Assembly (NCBI GenBank): GCA_050084985.1
Contig: JBITNC010000001.1
Span: 2,728,001 to 2,792,000 of the forward strand
Reading direction: 5' to 3'
DNA length: 64,000 bases
Source: Nageia nagi
Lineage: Eukaryota; Pinophyta
Part shown: in pieces, positions 1-10,990 of the stretch
How the letters are laid out: every line of letters starts with the position of its first letter
Numbering within the stretch: position 1 is the stretch's first letter
Notes under the pieces: model-generated
What the model was told of the DNA's origin: nothing
Database searches by the model: none
The model's input: the letters and a program-made list of their open reading frames with translations, nothing else
Made by a program: the position numbers and the translations under genes

Positions 1-15
1 ATCCCCTTCTTCTTC

Positions 16-1190
16 TTGCATATCTTGGTAAACAATGATGTCTATGTTTTGGGGTCTGTGAGTTTATTTAGCATCAAACATCTCTATTTCTATCGTAATA
101 GCCTTCAGCATCTCTTGAATAATTTTGGAATATGGGGTTGTAGTCTTAGGATCCTAGAATTGTGTGGTTTAAGATTTCTTGCAAGTTTATATTCTTCTTT
201 GAGCTCTATATTGAGTTTATGCAAAGTTTAAATCCTCCTCTTCTTTAGAGAATGCCTGATAAGCAACAACTATCTTTGGTAATCTAATTTTATTTATTGG
301 CTACTTTGAGCCTGATGTTATCAATCTCCTTTTTCTATGTCCCCTTTTTGATCTTCCTTGAAAATTGGATGGAAGAGGTTGATCTTTCTTTGGCAATGGG
401 TCTTGCATGTACTAAGATCTAGTATTGTCAATTATCAAAAGTTTTTTTTAATGTGATGGATTTTATTGGATCCATCTAGTTCATCGCTTATTGGCTAGAA
501 TCTTTGAGTTCAAGGCAAATTATTATCGTTGAGCCTTCCAATTTTTGTATTTATTGATACCTTCAAGGGCAACCAAGCTTTATCCAAATAAAATTCCACT
601 TGAGGAACACCTTAGCTTCCTACTCTAATTGATTTACAAAATATTCTAATGGACAAGGCTTGTGAGCGAAGGCCAAGATCTTTTACCTATCTAATAATTC
701 TTGTAACTTCTCCCAATGGGTCATATCCAAGGGATATGCAATTTCTAACTTGAATTCTATATAATGAAATACCATACTTATTTACAACCTATTTTAACAA
801 AGTAAAATTTTATGTAGTAGCTGTTATATTTATAATGGGTTTGAAATACCTCGAAGCATATTAATCTCTATACACAATTGCCTACTCATTCTATAGAATA
901 TAATAGGTAGTAACAAATTCGGTAAGAAAAATGGGTTCTCAAATACCCATACTGATAATTACAATTCTATTTCAAAAAGTACCAGGAAACCTATCTTATT
1001 ACCTCCTTGCATTCTTGCATGGTATACTAGTGCATACCTAATAAGGTGGCTTCCCTATTAGGATCTACATGATGGTGCATTAAAAGTTCTCCATGAATTC
1101 ATAAGTATAGACCCATGGTAGTCTTTAGTTAATATAGGGACTTCTCAAGTTAATTGACATATGGATCTATGGATCAAGTTTGCAAGTTCA
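16..1190. other. Probable ORF3 tail and 3' region of the old element, unresolved
   Basis: This stretch lies 3' (on the minus strand) of the recognisable ORF3 remnant and is expected to hold the rest of ORF3 and the 3' untranslated region. I could not align any segment with confidence to the Pro/Ser/Thr or coiled-coil part of the younger ORF3. The 71-codon open frame at 16-231 on the plus strand looks accidental. Confidence 0.35.
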
Positions 1191-1192
1191 AA

Positions 1193-2100
1193 CTAAAGTC
1201 CTACCTCCACTAGTGCCTCCAAGTTTTGGTGGACTATAAGCCACCACAAGTAGGAAGAATACCTAAAATTAGATTTTTCTATTTTGAATAAATTTTTCCT
1301 TATCTCATTCGAGATGAAAGTAGGAAAATCATAGAATATATGAGCCTTTATGATGTTATAGGTCATCCTTATCATGGCTTCATATACTTCAATTCGGATC
1401 TTCTTCTTGAGAATTATCGCTAATGCTTGTAGGATTTTTCTATCTCAAGACTTCTCAAAAGAAGCGATATCATAAATTTGCAACAACTTGGTGGACCTCC
1501 CCTTATATCTATGATTAATCCAATATAGCATATAAAAATCATCCTTCTCACACTTTAAATCAATCTATTTTTTTATTTGGAAGGTGTAGTCAGCTGGAAC
1601 TTCAAATGCATGTACAATAACTTCAAAGGAATAGTTGAGAAACATATCAAGTTGATATCTAGACCTTGCCTCTTTTGGTTGCTATTCTTTGAAAGCTCTA
1701 ATTTCATACCCTTGTAGGTTGTGCCTTAGTGCAATAGCATACAACAATTCATGGTAGGTGAAGTATTCATAGGGCACATAATATACCCAACCTTGGTCTA
1801 TAATAATGTCTCTCTTGGATTCAACTAGCGATTTACTCTTACCCATAACTTTAGGATTCAAGTGCTACAATAGGATCCTCATGGGATAACCATGCTAGGT
1901 ATCCATATGATTAATTACTCCCATCTCTATCTAGTTGATGTTGGAAGCATTATCCAAATATTCATTCTAAATTATAATGAGATTAGAATCCACCCCTTCA
2001 TGTTCAATTGCAGTTGATGGCTGGGTTTCCATCATGATGTCTACTATCTTTTTGTAATGTGGGTCAACATTAAAAATATGAAATCTTGCAATATATAGCT
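1193..2100 (-). pseudogene. ORF3 remnant of the old Tat-like element
   Basis: Minus-strand coding remnant downstream of the integrase. Between about 1800 and 1193 a nearly continuous reading aligns with the globular part of ORF3 in the younger element (15677-16588). The clearest match pairs a segment ending in WWLIVHQN here with one ending in WMMIHQN there. A preceding LQALAIILKKKI-like stretch pairs with LSMLAIAVGKEI. Conservation in two separately inserted copies shows that ORF3 belongs to the transposon and is not a chance open frame. Its function is unknown. The remnant is broken by stops, and its N-terminal end toward 2100 is uncertain. Confidence 0.65.
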
Positions 2101-2689
2101 CTGTAACTCCCTTCTTCCTTACTCAACTCATTCTGTAAGTTCTTGGTTCTAGTTCACCTGAAAACTTATGCTTTGAAATTGCTAGGTAAAGAATAGGAAG
2201 GTGAGAGAGTAGACTTTATTTGCCTAGGGTTTATGGTTGATGTATACATTAATGGAAATTAATATAAGAGAACTTTCAAGGCTTGCATTTAGTATGATAT
2301 CGTGGATGACAATTTGATTTAATGCATTCCAAATTCAAATCAGGAGATAAAGTACAACTAATGGGTTATCTGAGGGATCCTTATCCTTTAATGTTATTCT
2401 TTTGATTGAATAGTTAATTAGACATACTTAATCTCACACTATGCTTAGTTAATGCTAGCATTAATGACTACTTACCTCCTTAGAAGTTGTGTCTAAGCTA
2501 CAAGGGAATGTACAAACTCAATTTTTTTATTTTATAGCAATCTATACATCATACAATTTTTAGTGGGTGTTATGTAATCACCCTATCACCTAATAATATT
2601 TCAAATAAATCCCATTTACTAGGATAGGTAGCTCTTAAGACCTAATGATATCTTGAAGTTTAAATGAATTATTTTGCATAGATTATGTA

Positions 2690-3780
2690 ATTATATAGGG
2701 CCTGCTCCATAAGGAATCAAACTTATGGTGTTTCCTAGGATTTGCTCATTCTTCATCCCATTTGAGGATAATGTATCTTATTTCAAACTTTACCGAGGAA
2801 GATTTTTTCTTGTCAAAACATTTCTTGACCATCTCTTATTGATATTGGAAGAACTCATATGCTTTGTTTTGATCTTCTTATAGCTTCAAGAGGTAATTAA
2901 ACCTAGCTTGCAATGGTTCAAAGTCATAATCTTCACTTTGTAGTTAGGTGGCTAACCAGATGAATTAACATATGGTCTTTTTCATATATATGCTAAGGGA
3001 TGTCTTGTTGTGACTGATCTAATTTCTTCAATGCATAGTTAATTATGTAGCCATTGTTTGAGATTCCTTTCATTGTTATTTTGATAATCTAGTTAGGTTT
3101 ATTTGTGATTTGTAACCATTGTCTTTGGTTAATATTTGAAGATATAATCAATAGATCATATTGCAACAATTATGATAAATTGCTTATTTAATTACAACTT
3201 TCTAATACAATGTTATTTTGATACCAATTAAGGATTATTCTCTTGATCATATCTATCATTGTCTGAATCATTCTTGCTGGTATAGCGATAACCATCTTGT
3301 AAATAATTACAATCAAATAAATTAGCCCCAATTAAGTAATTAGGATTTATAAACTAATGAAATCAAGACCTCATTGTTGAAAGTTCCTCAACATCTATAG
3401 GATTAAGAGCATTGAGTTATCTCTTTTTTTTTTATAATCTATACATTTTTGCTCTAGCTATTTGATAATCTAATATCTTGCAATAGTATACCAAATCTTG
3501 TACATACTTTTACTAGATATGTAAAGATTGGGAATCCTAATTGGTAAATTTGTCTTCTTCTAGAAAGATTCCTAAATAGAATATATCAATGTAATATATT
3601 TCTTTCATTTGACTTAATCATGAAAGTCACACATCTTAATATGATTTGATCAAAGTTTTTCCTATAAATATGATCATCTATTATTACAAAATTCAATGTT
3701 TATATCTTGAATCTCCTCCTTTAAGATCTATTTAAGGATTCAAGATATTTACCAGTCTAAAAATAAAAAATAAATTATTT
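2690..3780 (-). pseudogene. Integrase remnant, old Tat-like element
   Basis: The minus-strand reading at about 2960-2690 gives the integrase C-terminal region: a helical segment followed by a KWDEE-NPRKHHKF-SLWSRP motif. This matches the KWDEDRAKPRKHKKFESMWSRP region of the younger element at 14990-15060. The catalytic core between about 3000 and 3700 is too mutated to place the D, D and E residues. The position between the RNase H (3784-4390) and ORF3 is as expected for a Ty3/gypsy pol. Confidence 0.6.
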
Positions 3781-3783
3781 TAT

Positions 3784-4390
3784 CTAATCACTTTCTTGAT
3801 TAAGATGCTCTTGATCTTCAATGATAACAATCATGTGTGAGAATTTTGATATATTTTCACAAAGATCCCTACCCCTGATAAGCCTACTTGGTTTAATTTC
3901 TATATCATATTCTATTAGCTTTGTGATCCAACCAGCTTTCCCTTCACCCAATTCTCCTTGAACGACATAGTTTCTTACATTAGGGTGAATAGTATACACA
4001 ATGATCTTATTATGGGATACATAATATTTAAAGTTTTTTAGTCTTTTCATTATGAAAAACACTTGCTTCTCAATGAATGAATACTTTTTTTGGTGTTGGT
4101 GTAGTGTTTGGCTATGAAAGACAATTGGGTGTTGTTCTTTCTAGTCATCTTTCTATGCTACAATTGTAGCAATGCTTTTTTCTACTCCATATGCATATAT
4201 AATGAATTTTTTTTTTAAATATAGATTATTCAAAATAGAAGCTTATATTATAGCCTTTTTGATGTCTTAAAAAACTTGCTTTGCTTCCTCTAACCAAGAA
4301 AATACAACATCTTTCTTCAACATTGTAGTAATTAGGGATACAATTTTTGAAAAATTATTAATAAATTTCTTAACAAAATTGATTTGACCA
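3784..4390 (-). pseudogene. Retroviral-type RNase H remnant, old Tat-like element
   Basis: The 92-codon open frame at 3784-4062 contains the RNase H C-terminal part, with YTIHPNVRNYVVQGELG and then WITKLIEYDIEIKPSRLIRG. It aligns directly with the younger element at about 13690-13830. The usual T-D-H catalytic motif reads T-I-H here as well, so loss of this aspartate predates both insertions. The N-terminal half (4062-4390) is interrupted by stops. Confidence 0.75.
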
Positions 4391-4398
4391 AGAAAGAA

Positions 4399-5060
4399 TT
4401 ACAGGGCCTTCTTGTTAGAGGGTAGGGGAAATACTTCAATAAATTTTATTCTATCTTGATCAATTGCCAATCCTTTCTTTGAGACAATATAACCAAGTAG
4501 GTTTCTTTGATTAAACATATAAATGAACATTTTGGGATTAATTGAGATTCCAAATTCTATGTATTTTTCAAAAACTTGTCTAAGATGATGCAAATGATCT
4601 TGTCTACTTCTTGAAAATATTATGATATCATCTAGATAGATTAAGATAATCTTGTTTATTAAATCACCAAAGACATGGTCCATGGCCCTTTGAAAGGTTG
4701 CCCTTGCATTGGAAAGACCAAAGGGCATCCTTTGAAAAGAAAATATCCCCCATTTGGTTATAAATGTAGTTTTGAAATGGTCTTTATCTTTTATCCAAAT
4801 TTGGTTGAATCTATAGTAGCCATCAATAATGAGAAAATAGTAAACTCCAGCTACTATGTGTAGGATTTATTCTATAGGAGGAAGGAGATAATTATCTTTG
4901 AGAGATACTTGGTTCAAATTTTTGAAATCTACACATAATCTGATCTCCCCACTCTTTTTTCTAATTGGAACTAGATTGGAAACTCAAGAATAATATTTGA
5001 TAGAATAGATAATTTTAGAATCTAATAGTTTGATTAATTCCTTCTTCATGGCTTCTTCTA
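4399..5060 (-). pseudogene. Reverse transcriptase remnant, old Tat-like element
   Basis: Ty3/gypsy reverse transcriptase read on the minus strand. The N-terminal half (about 5060-4730) is broken by stops but shows VPIRKKSGEIRLCVDF. The 109-codon open frame at 4728-4399 continues with MPFGLSNARATFQRAMDHVF, the catalytic YLDDIIIFS box and LLGYIVSKKGLAID. Both aspartates of the YLDD box are intact. The nearest relative in the window is the RT at 12556-13340. The element cannot make a functional enzyme because of upstream and downstream stops. Confidence 0.88.
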
Positions 5061-5503
5061 TTTTTGGGTTGATCGATCTTTATTTTTATCTATATGGTTT
5101 AGTTTTTGGTTCAAGTTCAATGTTATGTTGGATCATATTTTTGTCATATATTTTTAGATCATAATAATTCTAAGAAATTTCTTTTGAAAACTAATGATAA
5201 ATCTAAAAAATGGTATTTTTCTCTTCCTTAAAGCACTCTAATCTAATCTTTATATATTTTCTAGGCTCTAGTTCTAGCTCAATATTATCCTCTTTTTGAA
5301 TGGCCAAGGACTTGGCCTTTTAAACATCTTCAGAGTCAAATAGTATTTCAAAAGAGAGTAAACCTTTTGGTATAATATTATTCCTAAGTTGTATCACATA
5401 TAACTCCTAAAAGTAATCAGGTAGTTATGTAATACCAAAGGTTATGAGCAATTACTTCTTCTAGCAAAAAATTCATGATATGCTCATCGGAGTCAAATAC
5501 CTA

Positions 5504-5960
5504 CTAGAAGTTTATAATATCAAGGATTGATGGCATACATTGGATTTTTATTTCAAAGCTTCCTCTTTTATAATGAGCAGGGTTATAACATGCCCCTTTG
5601 CTAGCAACTAAATTAGCAACTTGATTGTACCTTCTAAGAATAGAGATAAAATTAAATGCTAGGAATGACTCTAGTAAGTCCCATACTCTATTCCTATAGG
5701 TCTTCAAATAGTGATATTTTACACTAATCTAGTTTTTAACTTTTTTTACTACTAGTTCAAAATCACCATGCATAATTAGGCATCTAATATCCATGCTGAT
5801 TGCTTTGGATAGCCCTAAATAGAGGGCTTCATACTTAGTAGCATTATTTGTACAAATCCATGTGAATCTAATTGAGAACCTTATCATATGTTCTTTTGAT
5901 GATTTAAAAATAACACTAACTCCACATAAATGTTTATATCTTACCACATCAAAGTACATT
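5504..5960 (-). pseudogene. Archaeal/plant-type RNase H (aRNH) upstream of RT, old Tat-like element
   Basis: Two open frames (5959-5729 and 5707-5504) form one RNase H-like domain of the plant/archaeal type: RFSIRFTWICTNNATKYEAL, then LIMHGDFELVVKKV, then WDLLESF and NQVANLVASKGA. In the intact copy the corresponding motifs are AEYEAL, KGDSNLIVK and EVDALAQMG. Here the final catalytic Asp reads Asn and the AEY Glu reads Lys, so it would be inactive. The important point is position. It lies 5' of RT (5060-4399) and 3' of protease, the same order as in the younger element. Confidence 0.8.
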
Positions 5961-6660
5961 GTCCAAATTTTATGTTCTCTTTTAGTTGTGACTAAAATCG
6001 GCTACACATTTTCATATAAATAGTAGTTTCCCATGCCAATGTATGTGACCTAATAATTGAGATCATTTGCTAAAATAATTTCAATTTTTAGTATTGTTTC
6101 TTTGAGTGTATCAATTTCAAACACTTATATAGGTTAAGGTCCATTCATATAGTTCTCTATGATCTTCTTAAGATGAACACTTTTGGTAACCTCATTCAGA
6201 ATCTTAACTTGTTTATTTTATAAGGGAAGTAACAAATGTATATAATCTAAAGTTAGGTACCCTCCCAATTTGGAAGTAAACTCTCTAGATAAACAAATTT
6301 CAAATAGAAGTGGAAGATCAACAATAATAATATCTTGAATTACATAAATATTAGGTAATGCATTACGAGTAATTAAAATTTCTTTAACACTACCAATAAT
6401 ATCTACTGAGGAATAATATAATTATATGATTCCATCAATGCATCTCATAATATATAATTTCATTTCATTTGCAATAACTTTGAGGATCATGATAATAGTA
6501 GCTCTTGTATCTATCATATAATTACTAACTACCAAACCTTTTAGTCTAATGGACATATAAAAATGAGGGGATCTCTTTATACCTATAAGAGCTAAAGGGA
6601 CATCATTAGATATTGCAAAGACAACATTACCCTCATTTACCTTTTTTACTATTTTTTAAC
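5961..6660 (-). pseudogene. Protease region and linker, old Tat-like element
   Basis: The minus-strand reading at about 6540-6460 gives VVSNYMIDTRATIIMI, which matches a retropepsin active site (normally D-T/S-G-A) with Arg in place of Gly. The younger copy also has Arg at this position (VDSRVA). Downstream, toward the aRNH, is a poorly conserved linker. No continuous frame remains. Confidence 0.55.
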
Positions 6661-6686
6661 TTCAAAGCTTCTTGCAAAAGATCCAT

Positions 6687-7665
6687 CTAATCTGGAATCA
6701 TTAATGCATCAAACATGATCATTTTAAGTGTTTTGTTTAGTTCTTCCATAATGTTATATGAAGCATAAGGGATATACTTACTTACTTCTATAGGTTGATG
6801 TGTTCTATATTGATGAGTAGCCTTATCTTTATGATGAATAGTGATAAAAGGATATATCAATAGGTGAGGCCTCTCTTTTTCTATGACTTCTTTCTTATTT
6901 TTAGTAGGACTTTCTACTGTAGGAGCAATATTACCTGGATGTTGAAAAATATGGCCCAAATGTTCAAGAAGTTGATTTCATTGATTCTATGGATGAATCA
7001 TAGGAGCCTTAGGTTTCTTTGGTTCAAGTTGTACTAGAATACTTTATTGATTCTATTGAGTGGATTGAGGATATTGTTGAGGTGCTAAAGAAGAAGCTAT
7101 AGTTTGTACATAATTGGCTTATTCTCCAACATAACCTAGAAGCCAAAAATTAACCATGATGAGATTAGCAGTAGGGTCTAGTGCAGGTTCTACCATTTGA
7201 TCTGAATGCAAGGTTAAGTATTAGTGTTGATAGATAGCATGAGTCTAGGAAATGAGGAACTGAACATGGAGGACACTATTCTATAATATTTATAACATCA
7301 CTTTCTATGGAACTAGCCATAACTTTATTATCAATTGGTTTAGGAATAATTGGCTATTATGGTTGGTTATTCCCAAGATGAAATCTAGATTGATATTAAT
7401 TATTAGATCTTTTGTAATTAAAACCTTGCTTCTGTCTCTCTTACAAAGTGAGTTTATTGGTAACATTCCTGATAGTTACCTCTAATTACCTTATCCTCTC
7501 TTCCTCTTGAGATTTATAATTAGTATTTATAATAATAAATGCAAGAGAAGGTAATGCTGGTACTTGATTATGAATGATAGGCTTAGGATGAGGTGGCAAG
7601 GATAACACTCTGAGATGAGCAATTTATGGATCTTGTTTAAGGGGTAAATTAAGAAATAAGGGTAT
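6687..7665 (-). pseudogene. Gag C-terminal part, old Tat-like element
   Basis: Minus-strand reading of the gag C-terminal half. It includes a Gln-rich segment around 7500-7400 with an EEERIRQLEVTIRN-like helix, comparable to the MEIQEL-NLCRNMENQI helix of the younger gag, and a 90-codon open frame at 6959-6687. The coding sequence stops at 7665, where the younger element is inserted, and resumes at 20760. Confidence 0.6.
7661..7665. repeat. Target-site duplication, left copy (GGTAT)
   Basis: Five bases, GGTAT, directly before the TG that starts the 5' LTR. The same five bases follow the CA end of the 3' LTR at 20760-20764. A perfect 5-bp duplication is typical of Ty3/gypsy integration and fixes both element ends. 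Confidence 0.95.
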
Positions 7666-7869
7666 TGTATATTAATACATAATCATTACTCCAAGGTTTT
7701 TTGAAAGTATGATCACTTCCGGAGGTGACGTAAGCTAAGCATAATCACAATGGGTTTTAAGAACAGTTTTCGAAAGTAATTGCTTCATTATGAAAGAAGA
7801 AAAGCCCCTCGAAGTTAATGTTGAGTAACCCAGGTTCTGAAAGAGATGACATCAATGATTTTAAGCCTT

Positions 7870-8410
7870 AACCCAAAATCGGATCCCAGAAGTGATGAGG
7901 ACAGTGAGGAGTGATCGAATAGCTAGAGTCGGTGAGTAGAGCATTCTAGAAGTACGAAGATGACATCATGGGGAGAATGATGTTCATATTTTTGAATGAA
8001 ACTGGGTCCCGGAAGTGATGAGGTCAGCAAGGAGTGATCAAATAGCTAGAGCCAGTGAGTAAAACATTCCAGAAGTATGAATATAACATCACAGGGAGAA
8101 TGATATTCACATTTTTGAATGAAACCAGGTCCGAAAGTGATGAGGTCAGCAAGGAGTGATCAAATAGCTGAAGCCAGTGAGTAAAACATTCCAGAAGTAT
8201 GAAGATGACATCACGGGGAGAATGATGTTCACATTTTTGAATGAAATTGGGTCCCAAAAGTGATGAGGTCAGCAAGGAGTGATCAAATAGCCAGAGCTAG
8301 TGAGTAAAACATTTCAAAATGCAGAGATGAGAACAGTAAAGAGAGATCAAATAGCCAGAGCCAATAAATAGAATATCTCAGAAGCGATAAGGACAATAAG
8401 AAGTTAGATC
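7870..8410 (+). repeat. ~121-bp tandem repeats inside the 5' LTR (U3)
   Basis: A unit beginning near AATGAAAC..GGTCCC..AAGTGATGAGG recurs at about 7996, 8117 and 8240, with a diverged first copy from about 7870 and a partial copy running to about 8410. The same array is present in the 3' LTR at about 19457-19998. The position upstream of the TATA-like box fits U3 enhancer-type repeats, which is inference. Confidence 0.85.
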
Positions 8411-8568
8411 ACAATCATTAAGAAGCATATCATCTACAATCTACCCAGTTTTGTAATATTCTACCAAGTGGCATATGTAGGTAGTATTAGTTAAAAGAAG
8501 GCTAGAATCTTGAAGCCATTTTTGTAAACATTTATATTCTGCAATTCTTGTAACTGTTGTTGCTTCAG

Positions 8569-8588
8569 TATAAGTATATGAAAATAAA
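8569..8588 (+). promoter_or_regulatory. TATA-like box and AATAAA motif in the LTR
   Basis: TATAAGTATATG at 8569 is followed by AATAAA at 8583. Both are repeated in the 3' LTR at 20158 onward. They lie downstream of the U3 repeats and about 600 bp before the LTR end, a plausible position for the start of R. The transcription start itself cannot be seen. Confidence 0.45.
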
Positions 8589-9181
8589 GTGAAAGAAGGG
8601 TCGGAAGCCCTAGTATTGCTCTTTACATTTTTTCTTGAAGACCTGTAGTTTTTATCAGTAATATGATACCATCTTGACCTTTCTTGTCTAGCACTTGTAA
8701 TTATCATTCTTAATTTGGTTACATCATGGTAGCTTGGCTTGTTTCCTGAATGATAATCATGAGTTGCTAGTATAACTGTGTCTGCTACATGGTAGAGTAA
8801 AGCTGGGAAACTATTAGAGAGTGAGAGCTTGTATCGTAGCTGCTACACTAGATTCAGACCAAGGTTTCACACACTCTGAAAGCCCATGCTGAACTAGTGA
8901 TCCACCTTTGCTTTCTCTCTTGTTACCCTAAGCCTTTTTGCTTAAATTCCTCGCACTCTACTCCTTTTTAGTTTCTTTCCTACTACCCTAACCCTTTTTC
9001 TTAAATTCCTCGCACTATACTCCTTTTTATTTTCTTTCCTGTTACTTCTCCTACACCCAATGTATAAGGAATCGGCCTTCTCCGGAGATCAAACTGTCAC
9101 CATAGTCTGTTCTTGATTTACTTTGGTTAAGATTGTTCATGGCGCATATATTACACAATCCTAATCAACAGTATTTCTTTT

Positions 9182-9199
9182 TGGCACGCCCGGTGGGAC
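9182..9199 (+). other. Primer-binding site candidate
   Basis: TGGCACGCCCGGTGGGAC begins 11 bases after the LTR end. Its reverse complement ends GTGCCA and has the layout of a tRNA T-stem 3' strand, acceptor 3' strand, discriminator and CCA. I could not match it to a specific plant tRNA from memory. A C-to-T/G-to-A decayed version is present at 36131-36148. Confidence 0.6.
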
Positions 9200-9493
9200 A
9201 CAAAGAAACTTATTGGTGACTCTGCTGAAGCACTATCTATGGTATGTATTAAAGTAAATTATTTGTAGATATCATATGTGCTTTTGAACCTATCACTTTC
9301 TTTTGCAACCTAGAGTTTATGTGGACAAGATCTAAAACTAGAGCAGCAAAATAAGCACCAGATTTTAGAATGTTAGATGCTCCTAAGAGAAAGACCCTGA
9401 TCAAGTCCAAGTCTCTGAATAGTATTAGCTCCCTAAAATCCTTTACCAAGCCAGAATCATCCAATCTTCATACTAGAAATATCCTCTCTTGAA

Positions 9494-10990
9494 ATGGCTA
9501 ATCCAGCTCAGAATATTTATCCAGAATGGGACAATGGAGTACCAATAGCCCTGGTAGTGTTGCATGACATCCTAGCAAATGTTTTCAAAACCCTTCTGGA
9601 GTTTGGTGCAACTTCAGAGAAAATAGCTTATGAGCATTGTGTTGATGTAGCTGGCCTAGCTAAGATTCACAATATCCAACATGAAGATGTCATGGTGAGA
9701 TTACTGGCTCAGTATTTCAAGGGAAAGGTCCTAGATTGGTACAGGGGCCTTCCTAACGAATCTATAACTACTTGGGCTCAACTGGAAGAGCCCTTTATCT
9801 TAGAATTTAATGAATTAGGAGATCCCTTTTCCTTGTTAACATAGTTCACTTCAATCAAAAGATATGAGCAAGAAAATATCCCTGATTTCAATATTAGATT
9901 CCAAAAAACTTGGGTGAGAGTCCCCATGCCAGTAAGGCCTCGACAATTTCAAGCCCTAATGTATTACCTGAGAGCCTTTCCTCTGGATCTCTCTCTGTAA
10001 ATCCAAAATTCTAGAGTAAATACTTTCCCTGAGGTCTATAGACAAGTAGTGTATGTTGAATCCTATCTTATTACAGTTGGAAAATTGCCAGGTCACATGC
10101 CAATGCCTTATTTTCCAATAACCACCCAACAGCAGATTTTGAGACCTCAAGCATTTAGTTTGGCTCCACCTTTGGCTAGTATCCCTGCCCCTATTCAATA
10201 GTGGCCATCAACATTGCCAATCCCTAGAGTTCCCTTGGCTTTACCAGCCCCTTATCAGCCTAATATGAATCAAGGGGTAGCTTCATCGATGGAGATTCAA
10301 GAACTCTGAAACTTGTGTAGAAATATGGAAAACCAGATTACCATTCTAAGCAGACAAAATAATGCAAGAAGATATCCTTATCTTGCTATAGAAAAATCTC
10401 AGCATGTGTTAAACGAGGATGTGGGCCAAGCTTCCTCTTCCGGGTCAGCCTCTGGTTTGTGTTTGGCCTGCAATGATGCTCATGAGCAAGCAACATGTCT
10501 TATTTATCAATACCAAGAATATTTATCAAGAAGTGGGGGTATTCCTCCACCTGGTGTAGCTGACAACATAAGCTGAGATGTGAACCTAATGAATTTTACA
10601 CCAGCGGATATAGGATTTTTCGCTATGGAAACAAGATCTGGGAAAAAAACCCCTAGTCTCCGGTATTTCAGAAAGAAAAGTTGAACCCCAAAAGAGTTCC
10701 GATCTAGTGTTTCCTAAAAAGCAAGATGCAGTTCCTATTTCTAAAGAAAAGACCCCAAAAAAGGAAATAGTTTCCCAAAAATTCCTATTTTTGAAAACCA
10801 AACAGACACCCAAAGCCAGTGATCCAAATCTCCGAAGGTTAAGGTTCCCTTCACTTACCAAACATCAGAGAAAAGATGATACTCTACAACTTCAGGAAAG
10901 ATTTACTGATAGATTCAGAAACAAAAGTGGTGAACCTTCAGCTATTCCAGAGTTCAACATTATGGCAAGCTAAAGAGAACCCCCACAAAA
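9494..10990 (+). pseudogene. Gag, complete Tat-like element
   Basis: Structural protein that would form the particle and bind RNA. The start ATG gives MANPAQNIYPEWDNG. A retrotransposon-gag domain with VRLLAQYFKGKVLDWYRGLP follows, then (after a TAG) TSIKRYEQENIPDFNIRF. The C-terminal part is Pro/Gln-rich, has a short helix, and carries a zinc-knuckle-like CLACNDAHEQATC at 10460-10498 (CX2CX3HX4C, one residue shorter than usual). In-frame stops at 9842 (TAG), 9998 (TAA), 10198 (TAG), 10306 (TGA) and 10574 (TGA) are each one C-to-T step from CAG, CAA or CGA. The frame slips near a run of seven A at 10639-10645 and returns near 10985. With those ignored, gag runs on into protease in frame. Confidence 0.85.

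Larger units (their letters stand above)
1..7665 (-). mobile_element. Old Tat-like Ty3/gypsy element, 3' part (split by a nested insertion)
   Basis: Decayed LTR retrotransposon read right to left. In minus-strand order it holds the C-terminal part of gag, protease, an archaeal/plant-type RNase H, reverse transcriptase, retroviral-type RNase H, integrase and a downstream ORF3 remnant. The N-terminal part of gag is found 13 kb away at 20760-21445, beyond the younger element inserted at 7665/7666. Its 3' LTR, if present, lies before position 1. Every domain has stops and frameshifts, so it is a fossil. It belongs to the same family as the 7666-20759 element: same unusual domain order, and protein similarity in gag, aRNH, RT, integrase and ORF3. 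Confidence 0.85.
7666..9170 (+). repeat. 5' LTR of the complete Tat-like element
   Basis: Begins TGTATATTAATACAT and ends CCTAATCAACA, with TG...CA termini. It is 1,505 bp and pairs with 19253-20759. It contains four copies of a ~121-bp tandem repeat (about 7870-8410), a TATA-like motif at 8569, and a ~60-bp duplicated pyrimidine-rich segment (about 8925-9045). Open frames on its minus strand arise from the repeats and are not genes. Confidence 0.95.

Noticed and set aside
7670-8710. Minus-strand open frames in the LTRs (for example 8024-8275, 8441-8707, 19639-19938)
   Set aside because: They fall in the 121-bp LTR repeats and repeat the same peptide; there is no link to any element protein.
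10586-10861. Minus-strand 91-codon frame opposite gag
   Set aside because: Shadow of the gag coding strand; composition follows the plus-strand frame.
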